This document shows positions 37,301 through 44,237 of a stretch of DNA of 64,000 bases, one piece after another. Source of the stretch: Microbispora sp. H13382 (GTDB lineage: Bacteria; Actinomycetota; Actinomycetes; Streptosporangiales; Streptosporangiaceae); the NCBI RefSeq assembly GCF_014161445.1, contig NZ_JABBXA010000001.1, positions 186,001-250,000 on the forward strand, in the 5' to 3' direction. Each line of letters begins with the position of its first letter. Within the stretch, counting starts at the first letter, position 1. The position numbers were made by a program, and so were the translations under genes. The notes below the pieces were generated by a model. It was given only the letters and a program-made list of their open reading frames with translations, searched no databases and was not told where the DNA came from.

Positions 37301-37668
37301 CGCTCGACGTGGGCGATCGCGAGCTGGCCGAAAGCCTGATCGCCCGATGGGGCACGACGATCCCCGACGACTGGTCGGGGGAGTTCGTCGCCGTCATCTG
37401 GTCGTACGTGGCGGCTCAGCTCGGCGTCCCCGATCCCTCGCGCCTGTACGACATGCTGGCGCCGTACGGGGACCGGCTGGCCCTGCACGGCCATGGCACG
37501 GCCGGCTGGGGCTCCATCCACCAGGCGCTGGCGATGCTGTCGGTGGCGATGGGCGACCGGGAACGGGCCCTCGACCACGCCCGCCGGGCCCACGAGATCC
37601 ATCTCCGCCTGGGGCTGGACCACTGGGCGGGGCAGAGCGCGCGACTCCTGGCCGAACTGCGCGTATAA
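34324..37668 (+). CDS. AfsR/SARP-type regulator with BTAD and ATPase-helical-repeat region (copy 2)
   Basis: 1114 residues from the ATG at 34324 (GAGGGG upstream). Same order as copy 1: OmpR-like DNA-binding domain (FRLLGPFEVTG, PRKQRAVLAVLALAPGRIVS), BTAD to about 255, ATPase with Walker A GEPGIGKT (320-327) and Walker B LVVLDDLHAAD (about 412-422), then a TPR-like C-terminus. It lacks the pentapeptide array of copy 1. The two regulators are similar throughout, including the FSHALVRDALY and SVWNWR segments, so duplication covered the whole gene. Probably controls the divergent oxidase. Confidence 0.9.
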   Translation: MNTLSFRLLGPFEVTGGDGRVIDLGPRKQRAVLAVLALAPGRIVSLDRLIDELWADEPPSSATATLQSYVSNLRKALEPGRRPRTPPAVLLTREPGYLLSVAPGQVDLVRFVSWVEDGRRALARREYAAARGLIDRALETWRGEPLAEFAAYEFAQPVIARLTELRAVAVEDRFEARLATGDGPSCVADLERLVEAYPYRERLWSLLVLSLYRSGRQTDALGALRRVRALLAEEMGLQPGPELRRLEQAVLEQSPSLDAPFEAPVVAREAVVPPAEERSLPAPEPPPSAAPVARRHELARVAERLGGVRRGRGGVLLVTGEPGIGKTRLAQLAAEEAEARGVAVVWGRCVEAEAAPPFWPWLQALRELGERGRAAARLLAGEGGAAADPEAALFELYEGVLAALARSGTPTLVVLDDLHAADAASLRLLAFLAAELHRRPVLVLATVRPEPGREPERLRDTLAALTREPGTERLTLAPFTAEEVGAFLRRHDLTDPALAEVLYRRTGGNPFYLGELLRLLGSEHRLDAASLGVPEGVMEVIERRVARLPDPTRDLLRRAAVLGRDVSLDVLEALTETHAEEVMSLLEPAVAVGVLAEAPGGFDYRFSHALVRDALYAGLGRLEKARLHLGVAEALESLPTAPPGGDGAARLPVLAHHFAMAARVGGADKAVAYAARAARQATAQRAYDEAVELWDKALLALGRRDPARRCRLLIELGRSLRVTGDAVRAQAALEEAIALAEDTGDRTALVEALAVFGTLSVWNWRSYGVVDDHTVALIENLLAGPLDDAHRAALLGTLGIELNYGPRRAEGEAMVVEAVEIARRIGDPALLLQVLNNYMIASWVPERENERRRAAEEMLAVPELPAAAEIVGRVRRMSCLFRAGELAEWDRDLARAEHLLQEVRSSELTAMVRIAQAARLTLEGRWDEVEDLVGELGEIFGDSSMWGLGVVRPTMLYTCRRGQGRVAEILEEVITTASQPRNDPLRPIAVLAALDVGDRELAESLIARWGTTIPDDWSGEFVAVIWSYVAAQLGVPDPSRLYDMLAPYGDRLALHGHGTAGWGSIHQALAMLSVAMGDRERALDHARRAHEIHLRLGLDHWAGQSARLLAELRV

Positions 37669-37772
37669 GGGGGTGCGTACGTCCCGGGGTCGTGTCACCA
37701 TCGACGGAAGGCATCCGGAGGCCGGGAAGGCATCGGGGTGTCCGACTGTTCTGTCTAGTAGAGATGACATAT

Positions 37773-39176
37773 ATGCGAAACGAGCCCGAAGACCTTGCCA
37801 TGGGCGATTACGAACTGGAAGAGCGCCAGGCGCTCCGCCGCGTAGCGGGTCTGTCGACAGAGCTCGAAGACATCACCGAAGTCGAATACCGGCAGCTCCG
37901 TCTGGAGCGTGTCGTCCTGGTGGGCGTCTGGGCGGGCGGCACCGCGCTGGACGCGGAGAACTCGCTGCAGGAGCTGAAGCTCCTGGCCGAGACCGCCGGT
38001 TCCCAGGTGCTGGAGGGTCTGATCCAGCGCCGTGACCGGCCCGACCCCGCCACCTACATCGGATCGGGCAAGGCGGTCGAGCTGCGCGACATCGTGGCCG
38101 CCAGCGGCGCCGACACCGTGATCTGCGACGGCGAGCTGACCCCCGGCCAGCTTCGCCAGCTCGAAGAGGTCGTGAAGGTCAAGGTCATCGACCGGACCGC
38201 GCTGATCCTCGACATCTTCGCGCAGCACGCCAAGAGCCGCGAGGGCAAGGCGCAGGTCGAGCTGGCGCAGCTGCAGTACCTGCTGCCGCGCCTGCGAGGC
38301 TGGGGTGGCAACCTGTCGCGCCAGGTCGGCGGTCGCGCCGCGGGCGGCGTCGGCATCGGCGGCCGCGGCCCCGGTGAGACCAAGATCGAGCTGGACCGGC
38401 GGCGGATCCGCGAGCGGATGGCCAAGCTGCGGCGGCAGATCAAGGAGATGTCGACCGCCCGGCAGACCATGCGCCACCGCCGGCAGGCCCGCGAGGTGCC
38501 CGCCGTGGCGATCGCCGGATACACCAACGCCGGCAAGTCGTCGCTGCTCAACCGGCTGACCGGCGCGGGGGTGCTCGTCGAGGACGCGTTGTTCGCGACC
38601 CTCGATCCCACCGTGCGCAGGGCGCGCACGCCCGAGGGCCGCCTGTTCACGCTGGCCGACACGGTCGGTTTCGTACGGCACCTGCCCCACCAGCTCGTCG
38701 AGGCGTTCCGCTCGACGCTGGAGGAGGTGGCCGACGCCGACCTGATCCTCCACGTGGTGGACGGGTCGCACCCCGACCCCGAGTCGCAGATCGCGGCCGT
38801 CCGCGAGGTGCTGGCCGAGATCGAGGGCGCGCGGGACATCCCGGAGATCGTGGTCGTCAACAAGGCCGACGCCGCCGACCCGGTGGTGCTGACCCGGCTG
38901 ACGATGAAGGAACGGCACAGCATGGTCGTCTCCGCCCGCACCGGGGCCGGGATCGGCGAGCTGATGGCGATGATCGAGCGTGAACTTCCCCGCCTCGACC
39001 ACGAGGTCAGGATGCTGGTGCCGTACGACAGGGGCGACCTGATCGCGCGGGCGCACAGCGAGGGCGAGGTCCTGTCGCTCGAGCACACCGGTGACGGCAC
39101 GATCCTGCACGCCCGGGTCTTCGCCGGCCTGTACGCGGAGCTGGACCGGGTGGCGAAGCCCGTCGAGACCGTCTGA
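37773..39176 (+). CDS. hflX: GTPase HflX, ribosome-associated
   Basis: 467 residues. HflX-type N-terminal domain (LLAETAGSQVLEGLIQRRDRPDPATYIGSGK split over strands), the glycine-rich linker GVGIGGRGPGETKIELDRRRI, and a GTPase domain with G1 GYTNAGKSS, G3 DTVGF and G4 NKAD. Family members split stalled or stress-idled ribosomes. Starts ATG 37764 or 37773 are both possible; GAGA about 10 bp before 37773 slightly favours it. In Streptomyces the gene is close to dapF, but here 35 kb of other genes intervene. Confidence 0.95.
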   Translation: MRNEPEDLAMGDYELEERQALRRVAGLSTELEDITEVEYRQLRLERVVLVGVWAGGTALDAENSLQELKLLAETAGSQVLEGLIQRRDRPDPATYIGSGKAVELRDIVAASGADTVICDGELTPGQLRQLEEVVKVKVIDRTALILDIFAQHAKSREGKAQVELAQLQYLLPRLRGWGGNLSRQVGGRAAGGVGIGGRGPGETKIELDRRRIRERMAKLRRQIKEMSTARQTMRHRRQAREVPAVAIAGYTNAGKSSLLNRLTGAGVLVEDALFATLDPTVRRARTPEGRLFTLADTVGFVRHLPHQLVEAFRSTLEEVADADLILHVVDGSHPDPESQIAAVREVLAEIEGARDIPEIVVVNKADAADPVVLTRLTMKERHSMVVSARTGAGIGELMAMIERELPRLDHEVRMLVPYDRGDLIARAHSEGEVLSLEHTGDGTILHARVFAGLYAELDRVAKPVETV

Positions 39177-39505
39177 ACCGTCTGACGCCTGCCAGCGGCG
39201 GGTCACCTTCCGCGTGTCGGTGGCCCGCCAAGGGTTGCCCTTGCTACGATAAGGAAAGCCTAATGGGACCTTATTGTGTGGGTAACAACATGACTCCAGG
39301 CAGTGCGGTCACCCTTTCCAAGGCGTTCGCGGCCATCGGATCGGCGTCGTCGATCCCGATCTCGCCGCAGCGTGTGAGACGACTGATGCGCGGCGATGCG
39401 CATGATACTGGCGCGCGTTTCTGTCGCTAACCCTGTACATCCGGCCCACCTGTGAAATAACGTAACTGAACTGAATCGCCCGGGTTCGAGATCCCGGCGG
39501 TAGGG
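39177..39505. other. Intergenic region between hflX and the hutI leader
   Basis: No secure gene. A 46-codon frame with ATG at 39290 and TAA at 39428-39430 is open but has no good ribosome site and I cannot recognise the peptide. A small GCGC-loop-GCGC hairpin lies around 39388-39403, and CCGGG-N8-CCCGG around 39479-39497. The A/T-rich patch at 39240-39290 could hold a promoter. Confidence 0.35.
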
Positions 39506-39532
39506 TCATCGCACAACATCGGTGCGCGATGA
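39506..39532. promoter_or_regulatory. Inverted repeat before the hutI leader ORF
   Basis: TCATCGC (39506-39512) and GCGATGA (39526-39532) with a 13-bp spacer that itself contains CAC/GTG-like arms. It ends just before the ribosome-binding site (CAGGAG) of the small ORF at 39549, so it could be an operator or an mRNA hairpin controlling translation. Confidence 0.4.
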
Positions 39533-39548
39533 GGCAGGAGACCCCCCA

Positions 39549-39641
39549 ATGACGTCCGGACGCGCAGCGGACCCGGCGGGCCAGGCGCCCGCAGGCGGGG
39601 GCCGTTCGCCGTCCACGGATGTTTCGCAGGTGGTCGCATGA
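39549..39641 (+). CDS. Possible 30-residue leader ORF translationally coupled to hutI
   Basis: ATG at 39549 preceded by GGCAGGAG at about 9 bp. The frame runs 31 codons and its TGA overlaps the hutI ATG (ATGA), the coupling arrangement used elsewhere in this window. The peptide is Gly/Ala/Pro-rich (MTSGRAADPAGQAP...) with no motif. It may be a coupling or attenuation ORF rather than a functional protein. Confidence 0.4.
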   Translation: MTSGRAADPAGQAPAGGGRSPSTDVSQVVA

Positions 39642-40846
39642 CCGTTCGCCTTCTCACCAACATCGGCCGGCTCTGGACCGGGCACGATGTGTGCAGCAAC
39701 GCCGCGATCCTGGTGCACAACGACCGCATCGCGTGGGTCGGCCGCGCCGCCGACCTCCCCCAGAGCGTTCCCGGGGTCGTGGACGACATCGTCGACGTCG
39801 ACCATGTGGAGAACCTCGGCGGAGCGCTCGTCACGCCCGGCCTCATCGACGCGCACACCCATCCCGTGTACGCGGGCAACCGGTACGCCGAGATGGCGAT
39901 GCGCTCCGGCGGCTCCAGTTCCTCGGCCATCGCGGCGGCGGGCGGCGGCATCGGCTCGACCGTCACCGTGACCCGCGGCACCGACCCCTGGACCCTGTGC
40001 AACGGTGTGCGGGAGCGGCTGCGCGAGTGGCTGCTCGGCGGCACGACGACCGTCGAGGCCAAGACCGGCTACCACCTGACCCGCGACGGCGAGCTGGCCG
40101 ACGTGCGGCTGCTGCGCGAGCTCGAGAAAGAGCCGATGATGCCGCGGGTCCACGTCACGTTCCTGGCCGCCCACGTGGTGCCGCCGGAATACTTCGGCCG
40201 CCAGCGCGACTACGTCGAGGCCGTGGCCTCCTGGTGCGCGGACGCCGCCGGCGCCGGGGCCGACAGCGTGGACGTCTACTGCGACGACGGCCACTTCACC
40301 GCGGAGGAGGCCCGCTGGGTGCTGGCCTCCGGCCGCAACGTCGGCCTGCTGCCGCGCATCCACGCGGGCGCCTACAACCGGCGCGGCGCCGTGCAGCTCG
40401 CGGCCGAGATGGGCTGCGCCTCCGCCGACCTGCTCCACCACGCCTCGGACGAGGACATCGCGATGATGGCGAGGTACGGCGTGCCCGCCGTCGTCTGCCC
40501 CGGCGCCGCGCTCCAGGTGGGCCACCTCCCGCCGGTGCGCCGGATGCTGGCGCAGGGCGTCCCGGTCGCGCTCGGCAGCGACCACAACCCCGGCCACTGC
40601 GGCATCACCTCGATGTCCCTGGTCATCAGCCTGGCGGTGGCGGCGTTCGGCATGAGCGTCGGAGACGCCCTGCGGGCCGCGACTCTCGGCGGCGCCCAGG
40701 TCCTCGGCGCTCCCGACCGCGGCATCCTCGCGCCCGGCCGTCTCGCCGACATCGTCCAGTGGGACGCCGACCACGAGGGTGCGTTCGCCTGGTCGTTCGG
40801 CCTCAAGCCGCGTCGTGTGTGGCGGGGTGGAGTCCCCGTCCAGTGA
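39638..40846 (+). CDS. hutI: Imidazolonepropionase
   Basis: 402-residue amidohydrolase. It hydrolyses 4-imidazolone-5-propionate to N-formimino-L-glutamate in histidine degradation. Metal ligands are visible in DAHTHPVYAGNR (about 65-76), AAHVVPPE, RIHAGAYNRRGA and the catalytic Asp of ALGSDHNPG. The HutI-type GNRYAEMAMR and TTTVEAKTGYHL segments separate it from other amidohydrolases. No other hut genes are in the window, which is common in actinomycetes. The start overlaps the upstream leader ORF by 4 bp. Confidence 0.9.
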   Translation: MTVRLLTNIGRLWTGHDVCSNAAILVHNDRIAWVGRAADLPQSVPGVVDDIVDVDHVENLGGALVTPGLIDAHTHPVYAGNRYAEMAMRSGGSSSSAIAAAGGGIGSTVTVTRGTDPWTLCNGVRERLREWLLGGTTTVEAKTGYHLTRDGELADVRLLRELEKEPMMPRVHVTFLAAHVVPPEYFGRQRDYVEAVASWCADAAGAGADSVDVYCDDGHFTAEEARWVLASGRNVGLLPRIHAGAYNRRGAVQLAAEMGCASADLLHHASDEDIAMMARYGVPAVVCPGAALQVGHLPPVRRMLAQGVPVALGSDHNPGHCGITSMSLVISLAVAAFGMSVGDALRAATLGGAQVLGAPDRGILAPGRLADIVQWDADHEGAFAWSFGLKPRRVWRGGVPVQ

Positions 40847-41019
40847 CGCCCCCGCTCGGCCCTCGCCGGGCCTTCCGGCCGCGGCGGTCGTAGATCCGCG
40901 CCGCGCGCCGTTTCCGCGAGGCCGCGGCACGCGGTTCATGCGACGTTTCGGCGCGTGCCAGGCGATGTCCGAGTTCACGAAGAGGTTGCCGGGCGATCAG
41001 TGCTGGGTAATCTCGCGGT

Positions 41020-41868
41020 ATGTCACCATCTGTCGCTGTCGTCACCGATTCCACGGCGTACCTCGGTGCCGAGGCGACCGGCAGGTGGAACATCACCGTC
41101 GTACCGGTTCAGGTGCTCCTGGGGGATCGCGAGATCGACGACGTGACCCCGTTCGACGCCGGTCTTCTCACGCACGCGCTCAAGGACCGCTCGCCCATCG
41201 TCACCTCGCGCCCGGCCCCCGAGCGCTTCGCGGACGCCTATCGGCGGGCCGCGGCGAACGGCGCCTCCGCGATCGTGTCCGTACACCTGTCCGGCGCGCT
41301 GTCCGGCACCGCGGACTCCGCGCGTCTCGCCGCGGGTGAGTCCTCCGTTCCGGTCGAGGTCGTCGACAGCGGATCGGTGGCCATGGGGCTCGGCTTCGCC
41401 GTGCTGGCCGCCGCGCGGGCGGCCACGGCGGGAGCCCCGGCCGCCGAGGTGGCCGCCGTGGCCCGGCGGCGGGCCGCTGCCACCAGCACCTTCTTCTACG
41501 TCGAGACGCTCGACTACCTCCGTCGCGGCGGCCGCATCGGCCGGGTGACCAACCTCCTGGGGTCGGCGCTGTCGATCAAACCGCTGCTGCGCATGGCGGA
41601 CGGCGAGATCGGCGTGCTGGAGAAGGTGCGCACCGCGAGCCGCGCCCTCGCCCGCCTGGAGGACCTGGCCGTCGAGGCAGCCGGGGACCGGCCGGTCGAC
41701 GTGGCCGTGCAGCATCTGATGGCGGCCGAGCGGGCCGAGGCGCTCACGAAGGAGCTGACGGCGCGGCTGCCCAGGCTCGTACGGCTGTGGGTGGCCGAGA
41801 TCGGACCGGTCCTCGGCGCCCACGTCGGCCCCGGCATGCTCGGGGTCACCGTCGCCCCCGTGGACTGA
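41020..41868 (+). CDS. DegV-family fatty-acid-binding protein
   Basis: 282 residues. It binds a fatty acid as the kinase-presenting subunit FakB in Gram-positives; the kinase FakA is not seen here. It has the DegV opening VAVVTDSTAYL, the lipid-contact TSRPAPERFADAY and VHLSGALSGTADSARLA, and FFYVETLDYLRRGGRIGRV. DegV genes often precede comEA-comEC-holA in actinobacteria, as here. The ATG start gives the usual length. Confidence 0.9.
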   Translation: MSPSVAVVTDSTAYLGAEATGRWNITVVPVQVLLGDREIDDVTPFDAGLLTHALKDRSPIVTSRPAPERFADAYRRAAANGASAIVSVHLSGALSGTADSARLAAGESSVPVEVVDSGSVAMGLGFAVLAAARAATAGAPAAEVAAVARRRAAATSTFFYVETLDYLRRGGRIGRVTNLLGSALSIKPLLRMADGEIGVLEKVRTASRALARLEDLAVEAAGDRPVDVAVQHLMAAERAEALTKELTARLPRLVRLWVAEIGPVLGAHVGPGMLGVTVAPVD

Positions 41869-42271
41869 GCCCCTCGATACCGGCGGTGCGTCCGTACACC
41901 GGCTATGGACCTACGGCCGAGACGGGTGAGGGCGCATTGAGTTCGACGAACGTGTCGGGCACTGCTCGGCATGTCCGAGTCCTGGGATGCGCGGATAGGA
42001 GATTTCGAAGAAATCGAGGTGGCTACCCCGGTCACGAATGCCGCAACCCGTAAACCCGTTTGTCGCGCTATTGACGCATGCAGTATCAAAGATATTGCTG
42101 CCATGCCGCGGAAGGATGCACAGAATTTGCCCAGGGATGGGCGACTGAGGCGATACCCACAACTAGCGTCGGCAGTTGGCGGACGTATGGAGCTGTTCGG
42201 AAAGCGCTCTCGAGCCGAAACGTCAGGTCCGTACGCCGGAAAAAGTGGAGCGCAACCCGGAGGTGACTCCG
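41869..42271. other. 403-bp intergenic region before the polyglutamine gene
   Basis: Less GC-rich than its neighbours between 41960 and 42130. TTGACG (42071-42076) with TATTGC (42093-42098), 16 bp apart, could be a promoter for the polyglutamine gene. A frame starting with ATG at 41971 reads an acidic, then Cys-containing peptide (DFEEIEVATPV, PVCRAIDACSI) but runs on into the wrong frame of the next gene and has no ribosome site, so I do not call it. Confidence 0.35.
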
Positions 42272-42583
<312 letters not shown>

Positions 42584-42598
42584 GAACTGAACCATCTG

Positions 42599-42625
42599 CC
42601 TCACAAGAAAGGAACTCTTGTGGGG
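42599..42625 (+). terminator. Terminator after the polyglutamine gene
   Basis: CCTCACAAGA (42599-42608) pairs with TCTTGTGGGG (42616-42625) with one mismatch around a 7-nt loop, followed by CATTTCCTTT. It begins 16 bp after the stop codon. Confidence 0.6.
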
Positions 42626-43021
42626 CATTTCCTTTGTGCCGGCAGTCCGGCCGTAGATTGAGATCTCGCTTCCAGGCAGGCGTAGAGACGCGTACGGCCA
42701 CTGTTGTGCTGACGATTGAGAATCGAGCGGTGGCCGCGGACAAGCCCGGGCCCGGATCGGTCGTCACCGGCGGAATGTCGTTCACGAGCCGTGATCAGGA
42801 TCTACGGCTGGGGTGTTGGCCGCACAGCCCGCACGGAATCCCCACGCCTCGCGGCAATAAGGGCTGATCCTGATCAATCCCGGCAAACCAGATATACCCG
42901 ATGAGCCGCCCAGGCGCCCATGGCCGACCTGGCCTGACCTACCTCCATGCGCCTCACGCTGTTTCCACAGAATCCCGTTCGGGACCGGCCGGGGTCACGG
43001 TGTGTGCCTACCGTGCTTGAC
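42626..43021. other. 396-bp spacer before comEA, nothing recognised
   Basis: No convincing gene, RNA or repeat. Short open frames here have no ribosome-binding sites. The comEA frame remains open back to an ATG at 42947, but coding-like composition and a plausible start only appear near 43022. Confidence 0.4.
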
Positions 43022-44098
43022 GTGCGAAGCAAGGAGTCTCGCGGTGCCGTACGCGGCGTCGTCGCCGGCGAGTCCCGCCTGCGCGGGCTGCTGCGTCCGT
43101 TCGACCCGGTTCCCCCGTCCGCCCGCCTGCGGTCGGCGCCGTCCCCGCCCGGGCCGCCGCCCTCGTTCGGCGCTCCCCACCCCGTCCGTACGGAGACCCG
43201 CGTGCCGGGCCGTCAGCCTGAGGAGGCTGAGGACGGCCTTGACCACGGGGAGCTTTCCGGCCTGGCCGAGGAGGTCGCGGATCGGTGGGAGGCACGCGCG
43301 GGCGGGCCGGAGACCTCCGCGCGCGACCTGCGAACGTTCGGACGGGAGGCTCTCGGCCGGGCCCTGCCACGGCTCGACCCGGGCATGCCCGGGCTACGGG
43401 TGCTGGTGGCCGCCGGGCTGCTCGCCGCGATCGTCACCGGGATCCTGGTCTGGCGGTCGAGGCCGGTGGCCGAGCCGATCGCCCCGCCGCTCCCGGCCGC
43501 CGCGGTTCAGGACCTCCGCCCCGCCGCCGACTCCGCGGGCGGCCCCGGGGCTGCGCCGGGTCCGGCGTCCCACGCGCCGGACCCCGCCAACGCTGCCGGG
43601 CCGGGCGCGAGGGCCTACGTTCCGGGATCCGGCGGCACCGCGGCCCCATCCGGCGCATCGGCTCAGGTCGTGGTGTACGTGACGGGCAAGGTCCGCGACC
43701 CGGGGGTGTACGTTCTCGCGTCCGGCTCGCGGGTCGCGGACGCGATCGAGGCCGCAGGAGGTCTCCGGAAGGGCGCGAAGCCCGGCGGAATCAACCTGGC
43801 CCGCCGCGTGGTGGACGGTGAACAGATCGTCGCCGGAAGCGCGGTGACGGCCGGGATGGATCCCGCCTCGGGTGCTCCGGGCACGGCGCCGGGGACACCG
43901 GGAGCCGGGGTGGTGAACCTCAACACCGCCACAGCCGAGCAGTTGGACGCGCTGCCCGGGATCGGCGGCGTGATCGCGCAGCGGATCGTCGACTACCGGG
44001 ACGCCCACGGGGGTTTCCAGAGCGTCGACCAGTTGAAGGAGGTTCCCGGCATCGGAGACAGGAAGTTCGCCGAGATGCGCGACAAGGTCTCCGTGTGA
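43022..44098 (+). CDS. comEA: ComEA-type DNA-binding competence protein
   Basis: 358 residues. After a basic, Pro-rich cytosolic N-terminus comes one membrane helix (LRVLVAAGLLAAIVTGILVW), a disordered Ala/Pro-rich linker, an SLBB domain (QVVVYVTGKVRDPGVYVL) and a C-terminal helix-hairpin-helix pair (VNLNTATAEQLDALPGIG, then GGFQSVDQLKEVPGIGDRK) that binds incoming double-stranded DNA. GTG 43022 is chosen as start; GTG 43013 and ATG 42947 are alternatives with poorer context. It is followed by comEC, as usual. Confidence 0.9.
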   Translation: MRSKESRGAVRGVVAGESRLRGLLRPFDPVPPSARLRSAPSPPGPPPSFGAPHPVRTETRVPGRQPEEAEDGLDHGELSGLAEEVADRWEARAGGPETSARDLRTFGREALGRALPRLDPGMPGLRVLVAAGLLAAIVTGILVWRSRPVAEPIAPPLPAAAVQDLRPAADSAGGPGAAPGPASHAPDPANAAGPGARAYVPGSGGTAAPSGASAQVVVYVTGKVRDPGVYVLASGSRVADAIEAAGGLRKGAKPGGINLARRVVDGEQIVAGSAVTAGMDPASGAPGTAPGTPGAGVVNLNTATAEQLDALPGIGGVIAQRIVDYRDAHGGFQSVDQLKEVPGIGDRKFAEMRDKVSV

Positions 44099-44237
44099 TC
44101 GCCGTCGACCGGCACGACGGCCATCACGAGAGCGGGCAGGTCGAGCCGGCCGCCGGAACCGGCCGGCTTCGACGGCGGCGCGCATGGGAACGCCCGGCTC
44201 CGATGCCGTTCCGGACAGAGCGAGTGCGGGGGACGGG

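Noticed and set aside
27727..37668. Antibiotic biosynthetic gene cluster
   Set aside because: SARP-type regulators and berberine-bridge oxidases hint at one, but no PKS, NRPS, terpene, RiPP or tailoring genes are present around them.
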